From NCBI GenBank assembly GCA_013140705.1, contig JABFSH010000034.1, positions 62,001-126,000 on the forward strand: DNA of 64,000 bases. The letters are read 5' to 3'. Positions 56,595-64,000 of the stretch are shown here, piece after piece. The notes beneath the pieces were generated by a model. It worked only from the letters and a program-made list of their open reading frames with translations, ran no database searches and was not told the DNA's origin. Source of the stretch: Methylococcaceae bacterium (lineage in GTDB: Bacteria; Pseudomonadota; Gammaproteobacteria; Methylococcales; Methylomonadaceae). How positions within the stretch are numbered: the stretch's first letter is position 1; each line of letters begins with the position of its first letter. The position numbers and the translations under genes are program-made.

Positions 56595-59207
56595 TCAGCC
56601 TGCCGTTTGTTCATTTATCCAGGCAGGAACACTTGCCAATGCTTCTGCCAGCTGGCTCGGATCATTGCCTCCTGCCTGTGCCATATCGGGCCTTCCGCCG
56701 CCCTTGCCACCGACTTTGGTAGCAACAAAGTTCACCAGATCGCCGGCTTTGATACGTCCAACCTGATCTTTTGATACGCCGGCAGTCAAGCTGACTTTAT
56801 CGCCTTCAATCGCCGCCAACACAATCGCAGAGCTACCCAATTTATTTTTTAACTGATCAACGAGATCACGCATGGTTTTCGGATCAACATCATCCAGTTT
56901 GACCGCAAGAACTTTAATTCCATTCACGTCAACAGCACTGGACGTCAATTCTCCGCCCGCAGAACTAGCCAACTTGGCATTCAAGCGTTCCAGTTGTTTT
57001 TCCAAAGCTCTGGTTTTCTCGAGTAACTGCTCAACTTTTTCCGCTGCCTTATCGGGAGAACTTTTCAGAAGGCCTGCGATACTCGCAAGTGCCTTATCAC
57101 GACTGGCAATCCAATTCATACAACCGCTACCGGTCACCGCCTCGATACGTCTGACACCTGCCGCAACACCGGTTTCGCTCATGATTTTAAAACAGCCGAT
57201 ATCTCCTGCCCGAGCCACGTGTGTACCACCACAGAGTTCTGTAGAAAATTCGCCGATTTTCAGCACCCTGACTTCTGCGCCATATTTTTCACCGAACAAG
57301 GCCATCGCACCTGCTTTAACGGCATCGTCCTTAGCCATGACTTCGGCGGAAACGGCGTTATTCAAACGAATTTGTTCGTTGACCAAGCGTTCAAGAGCAC
57401 TTATCTCATCATCCGTTACCGGCTCAAAATGGGAGAAATCAAAACGCAGCCGATCGGGATTAACCAGAGAGCCCTTTTGTGTAACATGCTCGCCTAAGGT
57501 TTTTCTTAATGCAGCATGCAGCAAATGGGTTGCCGAATGATTGATTTCAGTCGCACGCCGATCCGCTTCATTAACACGGGCATCACAGGTTTGACCGACA
57601 CTCAGCGTTCCTGTCAGCAATTTTCCCTTATGCAGGAAAAGATTACCGCCCTGCTTTTGCGTGTCACTAACGTCAAACACCGCGCCTTCCAGAACTATTT
57701 TTCCGGAGTCACCTACCTGCCCTCCTGATTCCGCATAAAATGGCGTTTTATCAAGCACTACAATGCCTTCTTGACTAGCTTGCAAAGCATCCACCGCTTG
57801 TCCCTGATAATATAAGGCCACAATCCGCACGGCATCGTTCAAATGGTCGTATCCTGTAAATGCCGTTTCACATTCCAGTTTAATTTCAGCGTCGTAATCG
57901 GCACCAAAGCTACTGGCTGATCGAGCTCGATCACGCTGCGCCGCCATCGCGGCTTCAAAGCCTGCCTGATCAACCGTCAGATTATTTTCACGCGCAAAAT
58001 CAGCCGTCAAGTCAACAGGGAAACCATATGTATCGTAAAGTTGAAATACCGTATCGCCTGGAATAACTGTACCCTCCAGTTTAGCCACACAGGCTTCAAG
58101 TATTTTCATACCCTGTACTAGTGTTTCGGCAAAACGCTCTTCTTCTTTTTTCAATATCCGCTCAATCTGTTCCTGAGCACTTTTTAATTCAGGATAGGCT
58201 TCACCCATTTCATCTGCCAACGGTGCCACCAGCTTGAAAAAAAACACATCGCTTATCCCCAAGCGATAGCCATGTCGAATTGCGCGACGGATGATCCTGC
58301 GCAAGACATAACCGCGTCCTTCGTTGGAAGGCAAAACGCCATCAGCCACCAAGAAGGCGCAGGAACGTATATGATCTGCAATCACCCGTAATGAACTTTG
58401 ATTTAAGTCAGTAATGCCGGCCAAGTCAGCTGCTGATTTCAGTAGTTTTTGAAACAGGTCAATTTCGTAATTGCTGTGCACACTCTGTAACACAGCGGCA
58501 ATACGTTCAAGCCCCATGCCTGTATCGACAGATGGCTTTGGCAATGCCGTGAGTGTACCATCGACGGCACGGTCATACTGCATGAACACTAAATTCCAGA
58601 TTTCGATGTAACGATCGCCATCTTCATCGGCAGACCCTGGAGGTCCTCCCGCTATGCCCGGACCGTGGTCGTAGAATATTTCGCTACAAGGACCGCAAGG
58701 TCCGGTATCGCCCATCGACCAGAAATTGTCTTTAGCGCCAATTTTTGAAAAGCGGTCACGGTCGATGCCGATCTCGTCCAACCAGATTTTTTCGGCGTCG
58801 ATATCTTCTTCAAACACGGTCACCCATAATTTCTCTGCAGGAATACCTAGTTCTTTCGTCAGAAAATCCCAGGCCAGATTAATGGCGTCATTTTTAAAGT
58901 AATCCCCAAAACTGAAATTGCCCAGCATTTCAAAAAATGTATGGTGTCTGGCGGTATAGCCCACATTTTCAAGATCGTTATGCTTGCCGCCTGCGCGGAC
59001 ACAACGCTGACTGGTTGCCGCTTTGGTAAATTCGCGCTGTTCCCGTCCCAAAAAGACATCCTTGAACTGAACCATGCCGGCATTGGTAAATAATAACGTT
59101 GGATCATTGCCAGGTATCAGCGAACTGGATGGTTCTACACTATGCCCTCTGGCACGGAAGAATTCCAGGAACGCGGAGCGTAACTGTGCGCTTGTCAAAT
59201 TTTTCAT
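56595..59207 (-). CDS. alaS: Alanyl-tRNA synthetase
   Basis: A 870-residue class II synthetase. It begins [17 protein letters not shown]; motif 1/2 regions include [20 protein letters not shown] and the [13 protein letters not shown]. The editing domain shows the zinc-binding HSATHLLHA and [13 protein letters not shown], and the C-Ala domain follows. The end [14 protein letters not shown] is typical. I chose the ATG at 59207; a GTG two codons earlier is an alternative. It lies between recX and lysC. Confidence 0.96.
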   Translation of the reverse strand: MKNLTSAQLRSAFLEFFRARGHSVEPSSSLIPGNDPTLLFTNAGMVQFKDVFLGREQREFTKAATSQRCVRAGGKHNDLENVGYTARHHTFFEMLGNFSFGDYFKNDAINLAWDFLTKELGIPAEKLWVTVFEEDIDAEKIWLDEIGIDRDRFSKIGAKDNFWSMGDTGPCGPCSEIFYDHGPGIAGGPPGSADEDGDRYIEIWNLVFMQYDRAVDGTLTALPKPSVDTGMGLERIAAVLQSVHSNYEIDLFQKLLKSAADLAGITDLNQSSLRVIADHIRSCAFLVADGVLPSNEGRGYVLRRIIRRAIRHGYRLGISDVFFFKLVAPLADEMGEAYPELKSAQEQIERILKKEEERFAETLVQGMKILEACVAKLEGTVIPGDTVFQLYDTYGFPVDLTADFARENNLTVDQAGFEAAMAAQRDRARSASSFGADYDAEIKLECETAFTGYDHLNDAVRIVALYYQGQAVDALQASQEGIVVLDKTPFYAESGGQVGDSGKIVLEGAVFDVSDTQKQGGNLFLHKGKLLTGTLSVGQTCDARVNEADRRATEINHSATHLLHAALRKTLGEHVTQKGSLVNPDRLRFDFSHFEPVTDDEISALERLVNEQIRLNNAVSAEVMAKDDAVKAGAMALFGEKYGAEVRVLKIGEFSTELCGGTHVARAGDIGCFKIMSETGVAAGVRRIEAVTGSGCMNWIASRDKALASIAGLLKSSPDKAAEKVEQLLEKTRALEKQLERLNAKLASSAGGELTSSAVDVNGIKVLAVKLDDVDPKTMRDLVDQLKNKLGSSAIVLAAIEGDKVSLTAGVSKDQVGRIKAGDLVNFVATKVGGKGGGRPDMAQAGGNDPSQLAEALASVPAWINEQTAG

Positions 59208-59223
59208 AGTCACTGTCGTTAAA

Positions 59224-59691
59224 TCACAAAATTGTCAATTGCTCGTAAAATGAGCGGATCATGGCTCCGCTAAATCCGCGTTGCATTAAAAAACGGCTAC
59301 GTATGGCCCATTCGTTAAAATCGGGTTGATGCCCGTGACCAAACTTTTTGCTATAGACTTGTTCCAACAAGTTCATCCAGCTTCCGGCGGCTTCCTGCAC
59401 GATCTCTTCGAGATTGAGTGACACAGCGTTGATATCAATACCATTTTGCTGAAGTTCATAGCTTATGCGAACAGGCCCAAAACCTTTTAAGATACGTGAA
59501 CGCGCATAGACTTCGGCATATCGCTGATCATCCTGCCAGCCTTCCTGGGCAAGTTCGTCGATAACCGCCAAAGCGATATCTTTGTTAAAACCCTTTACCG
59601 TCAATTTTTGCAGTAATTCCTGTTTACTATGCTCTCGCAGCGCAAGCAACCGTAAACAAACATCTGTTACTTGTTTGAAACAATCGTCCAC
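59224..59691 (-). CDS. recX: Regulatory protein RecX
   Basis: A 155-residue helical protein with repeated three-helix units ([64 protein letters not shown]). RecX binds RecA filaments and limits their growth. GTG start. It follows recA by about 16 bases and precedes alaS, the usual gammaproteobacterial order, and is probably part of the recA transcript. Confidence 0.93.
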   Translation of the reverse strand: MDDCFKQVTDVCLRLLALREHSKQELLQKLTVKGFNKDIALAVIDELAQEGWQDDQRYAEVYARSRILKGFGPVRISYELQQNGIDINAVSLNLEEIVQEAAGSWMNLLEQVYSKKFGHGHQPDFNEWAIRSRFLMQRGFSGAMIRSFYEQLTIL

Positions 59692-59707
59692 AACGAGCTA
59701 TCGAAAT

Positions 59708-60739
59708 TTACTCGGTGTCTGTTACTGGTAAATCCGCATAAACGATGGTTTTGCCAAAGGCTTCGGCTCTAATTTTGGCTTCGATATCCTTGGCTTTTTC
59801 CGGATGTTCCTTAAGAAAAAGTTTGACGTTGTCCTTGCCCTGCCCGATTTTCTCATCCCCGTAGCTATACCAGGAACCGGCCTTTTGTATGATGCCAAAA
59901 GTGCAGCCCAAGTCGACTAATTCGCCGAGAAAGGAAATGCCTTCGCCATATAAAATATCAAATTCCGCCTGTTTGAAAGGCGGCGCAACTTTATTCTTGA
60001 CGACTTTGACTCGGGTTTCGTTGCCAATAATTTCCTCGCCTTTTTTTACTGCACCGATGCGGCGAATATCCAAACGCACTGAAGCATAGAACTTCAACGC
60101 ATTGCCACCGGTAGTGGTTTCAGGATTGCCAAACATGACGCCAATTTTCATGCGAATCTGGTTAATAAAAATAACCAGAGTGTTGGAGCGCTTAATATTG
60201 GCAGTCAATTTTCTTAACGCCTGCGACATCAACCGCGCCTGCAATCCCATGTGAGAATCACCCATGTCGCCTTCAATTTCGGCTTTCGGCGTAAGCGCCG
60301 CCACGGAATCCACGACTACAATGTCGACAGCACCGGAGCGTACCAACATATCGGTAATTTCGAGCGCCTGTTCACCGGTGTCAGGCTGAGAAACCAGCAA
60401 ATCATCCACATTGACGCCGATTTTTTCAGCATAGCTGGGATCCAAAGCGTGCTCGGCATCGACAAAAGCCGCCGTTCCGCCAAGTTTTTGCATTTCCGCT
60501 ATCACTTGTAGAGTCAATGTTGTTTTGCCGGAAGACTCGGGGCCGTAAATTTCAACAACCCGGCCACGCGGAAGACCACCACAACCCAGTGCAATATCAA
60601 GTCCCAGAGACCCCGTCGAAACCACATCAATATCACGAGCAGTGGCAACATCGCCCATTCGCATCACAGAGCCTTTACCGAACTGCTTTTCAATCTGCAT
60701 CAATGCGACGCCTAGCGCTTTCTTTTTGTTTTCATCCAT
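59708..60739 (-). CDS. recA: Recombinase RecA
   Basis: A 343-residue DNA-dependent ATPase for strand exchange and SOS induction. The start [26 protein letters not shown] is the family start. It has Walker [10 protein letters not shown], the [18 protein letters not shown] region, and the loop [21 protein letters not shown] longer frame adds 14 residues with no match. An AAAGG lies about 9 bases before the ATG. A promoter candidate lies at 60793-60821; I found no clear CTG-N10-CAG LexA box. Confidence 0.97.
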   Translation of the reverse strand: MDENKKKALGVALMQIEKQFGKGSVMRMGDVATARDIDVVSTGSLGLDIALGCGGLPRGRVVEIYGPESSGKTTLTLQVIAEMQKLGGTAAFVDAEHALDPSYAEKIGVNVDDLLVSQPDTGEQALEITDMLVRSGAVDIVVVDSVAALTPKAEIEGDMGDSHMGLQARLMSQALRKLTANIKRSNTLVIFINQIRMKIGVMFGNPETTTGGNALKFYASVRLDIRRIGAVKKGEEIIGNETRVKVVKNKVAPPFKQAEFDILYGEGISFLGELVDLGCTFGIIQKAGSWYSYGDEKIGQGKDNVKLFLKEHPEKAKDIEAKIRAEAFGKTIVYADLPVTDTE

Positions 60740-60792
60740 TGCTAATGACCTTTGAGTATGTGTTAGTGAAGGACCAACCAATCAACCGTTTA

Positions 60793-60821
60793 TTATCACA
60801 CAGCGTAGCAAAAAGGTACAA
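60793..60821 (-). promoter_or_regulatory. Promoter candidate for recA
   Basis: On the minus strand, TTGTAC (60821-60816) and TGATAA (60798-60793) are separated by 17 bases, upstream of recA. The -10 fits sigma-70 fairly well. I did not see a LexA operator over it. Confidence 0.45.
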
Positions 60822-60842
60822 GGCAAGCATATTATTTTCTCA

Positions 60843-61997
60843 CTACCCCTGTCCTGCCAACATTTCTAAGACAAGGTTTGCCATTTGTTTCGAACCGCCA
60901 CCAGGACCCAGGCGTTCTTTGACCTGTTGTAAATCGGTACGCATCTGTTGAACATAAGCCTTATCACTCAAAAGCCGCAAAACCTCGACAGCCAGTTGCT
61001 CCGGCGCTGCTTCATGTTGAATCAATTCTTTGACAATACGCTTGCCCGCAATAATATTGGGCAATCCAATGAACGGTGTTTTTACCAGCAATCGGCCCAG
61101 CCAATACGTGATCGGTGACAATTTGTAAGCAATAACCATCGGCACGGTCAGCAAGGCACACTCCAGCGTTGCTGTTCCTGATGTTGTCATAATGGCGTCG
61201 CAACATTGCACGGCATCGTAAGGCATGTTTTTGATGACAATAATCTCGATTGATCTGTGCCGAAGATAGGATTGCAACGTGTCATCACTGATGGAACCGG
61301 CCTGAGGCAATACAAACTGAACTTCCGGCATCTCTGACTGTATGTCGGCCGCCGCTGTCAGCATGACGGGCAACATGCGCTTGATTTCGCCAAGACGACT
61401 ACCCGGCAGCAAACCCACAACCGGACTGGTCGTATTTAGTCCAAAAAGCGTAAAATCATCTGCTTTAGCGAACTTCGGATGCACCTTATCAACGGAGGGA
61501 TGGCCGACATAGCGCACAGGTACATGCTCGGCTTCGTAATAAGCGGTTTCAAAAGGAAAGATAACCGCCATCATGTCGATTACCTGACCATACTTTTTAA
61601 CGCGACCCGGTCGCCACGCCCACACCTGAGGACTTACATAGAACAACACCTTAATACCCAGTTGTTTGGCAAATCGAGCCAATTTAAAATTGAACTCCTT
61701 ATAATCAACACAAATCAGCAAATCCGGCCTTTCCTCGATCAGAATTTTCTGCATACACTTTAATGCGCGCCGAATGTCCGGATAATGCTTGATCACCTCA
61801 ACCACACCAATGACCGCAATGGCTGTCGAGTCAAAACGGACATCAATCCCCGCCTTTCGCATATGCAGCCCACCCATGCCGAGCCCCTGAATATCGGGCC
61901 GATTTTTTTTCAGTTCCAGAAACAGGTTTGCGGCGTGCTGATCACCGGATGATTCTCCAGCGCTGAACATAACAGTTAATGCGTCACATTGAGTCAA
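60843..61997 (-). CDS. lpxB: Lipid A disaccharide synthase
   Basis: A 384-residue inner-membrane-associated glycosyltransferase joining UDP-2,3-diacylglucosamine to lipid X. Motifs FSAGESSGDQHAANL, the GIKVLFYVSPQVWAWR segment and LLPGSRLGEIKRMLP are diagnostic. I use the TTG at 61997, because AGAGGA lies 7 bases upstream and the family has about ten residues before AGExSGD. It is the gene upstream of recA on the same strand. lpxA and lpxD are not in the window. Confidence 0.94.
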   Translation of the reverse strand: MTQCDALTVMFSAGESSGDQHAANLFLELKKNRPDIQGLGMGGLHMRKAGIDVRFDSTAIAVIGVVEVIKHYPDIRRALKCMQKILIEERPDLLICVDYKEFNFKLARFAKQLGIKVLFYVSPQVWAWRPGRVKKYGQVIDMMAVIFPFETAYYEAEHVPVRYVGHPSVDKVHPKFAKADDFTLFGLNTTSPVVGLLPGSRLGEIKRMLPVMLTAAADIQSEMPEVQFVLPQAGSISDDTLQSYLRHRSIEIIVIKNMPYDAVQCCDAIMTTSGTATLECALLTVPMVIAYKLSPITYWLGRLLVKTPFIGLPNIIAGKRIVKELIQHEAAPEQLAVEVLRLLSDKAYVQQMRTDLQQVKERLGPGGGSKQMANLVLEMLAGQG

Positions 61998-62180
61998 ACA
62001 ATAATCCTCTTGATGCTATGGATGGATTGATAATCTGGCTATGTTATCTCAAATAACTCCGATTGCATCGATCATCATCAACCAACAGTAATTTAGTTGT
62101 GACTGGTTGCAATAGACCCCCAACAGGCGTTAAAGTCTATTTTCATAACTATGATTCTGTTGATTTATCGGGAGCACTTC

Positions 62181-62957
62181 ATGACAATTCGATTTTACTG
62201 GCTCGCCGCCCTAGTTTCTCTGACATGTATGTCGGCATCGGCTGCTGACCTTGATCGATCCACCATTGAACAGCGTTTAGCAAAAGCGGATAAAACCCAT
62301 CCGGCCGATCTGCGCCGAAAAAACCTCACCGACCTCGACTTGTCCAACCTGGATTTTAGAAATGCCGATCTCTGGGGATCAGATCTGCGCCGAGCCAATT
62401 TAAGCGGCAGTAATTTATCCGGCTTGAATCTGGATTTGACGGTGATGTCCAAAATCAATCTTTCCCGCGCCAACCTATCCAACAGCAGTATTTTCGGCGT
62501 TCACATGGGAAGTGCCGATTTGAGTTATGCCAATTTAACCGGCAGTCGCTTCATCGCGAATCTGGATCGCTCGAATCTAAGCCATGCCAATCTGTCTCAT
62601 GCACAATGGGGAGTGGACATGAAAAACCAGCCAATGGGATTGATGCGCGTCAGTCTGAACAATGTCAATTTATCAGGCGCCAATCTTGAAAGCGCCGATC
62701 TGAATCGCGCCTTGATGCGCCATAGCAATCTTGCCGGAGCCAACCTGCACAATGCGATGCTGTTTGGCGTCGATTTTTCAGGTGCTGATTTAACGAACGC
62801 CAATTTAACCGGTGCCGACTTATCCGGCAGTAAACTGGAAGATGCCGATTTTACCGGAGCCGATTTAAAAGGTACACGCTTCAGCGGCATTACAGACAAA
62901 TCCACAATCAAGGGCCTAGAATCCAGCAAAAACTTGAGTTCTGCAATCTTTGAATGA
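62181..62957 (+). CDS. Secreted pentapeptide-repeat protein
   Basis: A 258-residue protein with a signal peptide (IRFYWLAALVSLTCMSASA), then a run of A(D/N)LxX pentapeptides from about residue 45 to the end, for example SNLDFRNADLW, RANLSGSNLSG, SADLSYANLTG and GADLTNANLTGADLSGS. Such repeats fold into a right-handed quadrilateral beta helix. The ATG at 62181 has GGGAG about 8 bases upstream. Role unknown; export to the periplasm sets it apart from cytosolic gyrase-protecting members. Confidence 0.85.
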   Translation: MTIRFYWLAALVSLTCMSASAADLDRSTIEQRLAKADKTHPADLRRKNLTDLDLSNLDFRNADLWGSDLRRANLSGSNLSGLNLDLTVMSKINLSRANLSNSSIFGVHMGSADLSYANLTGSRFIANLDRSNLSHANLSHAQWGVDMKNQPMGLMRVSLNNVNLSGANLESADLNRALMRHSNLAGANLHNAMLFGVDFSGADLTNANLTGADLSGSKLEDADFTGADLKGTRFSGITDKSTIKGLESSKNLSSAIFE

Positions 62958-63326
62958 GGGTTATTGTTTCACCGTAAATTTGGGAAGCCACTAAAAATTG
63001 CATTACGACAGGTGTTTCCTGAGCTTAGCCGATTAAAAAGGCTCAATTAAGGGGTGTTTAATTAAATCAGCACCCAATCCGTTCGCGCCGGGCCAAGTAG
63101 GTTACCCTCGGTGACATGACGTTAACTGGAAACTGTCGCTGTTTGACGCAGTTTTTTGTTTTTTATATGGTTATAAGGTTTTGATTATACGAATGTAAAA
63201 AAGACCATTTCTTGATAACTGGTCGAAGCATGATCGAATAATACTTAGAGGCTCCTTAAAGGGGATTATATTTGCAAGCGAAAATAAGCAGGTCGATAAT
63301 CACCCGCATTTACCATCAAAATAATC
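62958..63326. other. Intergenic region after the pentapeptide-repeat gene
   Basis: About 370 bases without a credible gene. A hairpin followed by a T-run at 63130-63165 is the only structured element I recognise. Confidence 0.5.
63130..63165 (+). terminator. Possible rho-independent terminator
   Basis: AAACTG (63130-63135) pairs with CAGTTT (63149-63154), with a further GTC/GAC inside, and is followed by a long T-rich run on the plus strand. It lies about 170 bases after the pentapeptide-repeat gene and could end its transcript. Confidence 0.5.
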
Positions 63327-63656
63327 ATGACTGTTGAATTAATTACCTGCATTACCATATTGGGTTGTTTCTGGTACTGGTCATCAGCCAAAACCGTACA
63401 TGAGGTTGCCTATTACGCTGTAAAGCAGCACTGCCTGTCCCTACAACTCCAAATGCTGGATGATTATGTTGCCTTTAACGCTATTAGTATTAAACGTGAC
63501 AATCAAGGGCGTTTGAGATTTATGCGCCGATACCATTTTGAATTTTCTGCTACCGGCAATGAGCGCTATAACGGGACTATCACAATCCTCGGACGACAAA
63601 CAATTAACATACAGCTGGCCCCCTACAGAATTGTTGAACATGAAACTGACATTTAG
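63327..63656 (+). CDS. DUF3301 family protein
   Basis: A 109-residue protein with an N-terminal membrane helix (LITCITILGCFWYW) and a cytosolic or periplasmic tail. The pattern VAYYAVKQHCLSLQLQMLDDYVAF followed by RFMRRYHFEFSATGNERYNGTITILG matches DUF3301, a gammaproteobacterial family of unknown function. It stands alone. Confidence 0.7.
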   Translation: MTVELITCITILGCFWYWSSAKTVHEVAYYAVKQHCLSLQLQMLDDYVAFNAISIKRDNQGRLRFMRRYHFEFSATGNERYNGTITILGRQTINIQLAPYRIVEHETDI

Positions 63657-63697
63657 ACCAAAGTGGTTTTCTGTTTATTAATTCTTCTTTGCCAGAT

Positions 63698-64000
63698 TCA
63701 TTCATGCGCCGCTTGAGACCGTCTGGCGTGTGATTCCTTGGCTTTTCGGCGTAGATAGCGCCGCTTGCTGATAATGTCCGCCAGTTCTTCAGCCGTTAGT
63801 TGTCGGCGGGGGAGAAGGTGCTCAAGCGCTGTGACCAAATCATTGAATGACAGCATGGGCCACTGTGGGCGGCCGGCTTTTTTCTGTTTAACCAGAAATT
63901 GCGTTCCCAGCATGACTAATGCCATATGGTGATGCCTGACATCCCATCGGCAGACTTGATAGTCGGCCATGCCGCATTCGCTTTTCGCTTCGCGAAAACC
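63698..64000 (-). mobile_element. C-terminal part of an IS701-family transposase, cut by the window end
   Basis: The leftward frame is open to the window edge and ends at 63698. Residues reading FREAKSECGMADYQV and RHHHMALVMLGTQFLV are what I recall from the C-terminal end of IS701-type DDE transposases. An internal ATG at 63970 is in frame but not the true start. The IS right end should lie within 63657-63697, but I could not fix an inverted repeat from one end. Confidence 0.7.

Noticed and set aside
56872-57540. A 222-codon open frame opposite alaS
   Set aside because: Antisense to a certain gene, with no recognisable motifs.
60740-60842. LexA (SOS) box before recA
   Set aside because: I looked for CTG-N10-CAG and found no match in the leader, so none is claimed.
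1-64000. tRNA or rRNA genes and riboswitches
   Set aside because: I saw no TTCGANNCC-type tRNA arm in a cloverleaf context and no riboswitch core, including before lysC, so none is listed.

Overview
This window looks like chromosomal DNA of a gammaproteobacterium with moderate GC content. The order gyrA-serC-pheA-hisC-tyrA/aroA (fused)-cmk-rpsA-ihfB, the recA-recX-alaS-lysC run and trmJ-cysE-iscR-iscS are typical of that class. Three features lean towards methanotrophic Methylococcales: a SenC/MauG-type di-haem fusion, a likely gnnA/gnnB pair for amide-linked lipid A, and an exosortase-associated glycosyltransferase. No methane oxidation gene is present, so the order is only an inference.

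Layout. 1-1025: end of a YbgA-type protein and an SDR-family epimerase. 1055-2716: orphan HerA-like ATPase. 2811-5586: feoABC ferrous iron uptake operon behind a Fur-like box. 6112-17159: translation, cell-cycle and aromatic amino acid block read leftward from gyrA to ihfB. 17323-18547: dienelactone hydrolase and low-molecular-weight tyrosine phosphatase. 18827-21961: PAS-GGDEF-EAL protein. 22080-27674: six-gene leftward cluster with a secreted Cys-containing protein, PqqD-like protein, HprK-related kinase A, nucleotidyltransferase, glycosyltransferase and UDP-glucose dehydrogenase. 28039-32285: N-carbamoylputrescine amidase, SCO1-MauG fusion, a lipoprotein and an NTF2-like protein. 32341-32463: compound palindromic repeat. 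32731-35727: phosphotransferase, purC, suhB. 35908-39525: trmJ, cysE and a short isc operon. 39640-44522: GldG/ABC transporter operon, hflD and an EAL-HDOD protein. 44801-47364: HMA protein and copper ATPase. 47518-51925: PstS-like protein, porin and GGDEF-EAL sensor in one operon. 52125-54219: GnnA/GnnB-like pair. 54416-55276: cyclic-nucleotide-binding protein and two tiny ORFs. 55356-61997: lysC, alaS, recX, recA, lpxB. 62181-64000: pentapeptide-repeat protein, DUF3301 protein and the end of an IS701-type transposase cut by the window edge.

The best candidate for an undescribed system is the 22-27.7 kb cluster. A PqqD-type (RiPP-recognition-like) protein and an HprK-type kinase sit directly downstream of a small exported protein with a Tat-like leader, and are followed by a nucleotidyltransferase and sugar genes. 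The parts are recognisable families; the joint function is, as far as I know, unknown. A second candidate is the operon coupling a short periplasmic PstS-like protein and a porin to a c-di-GMP enzyme (47.5-51.9 kb).
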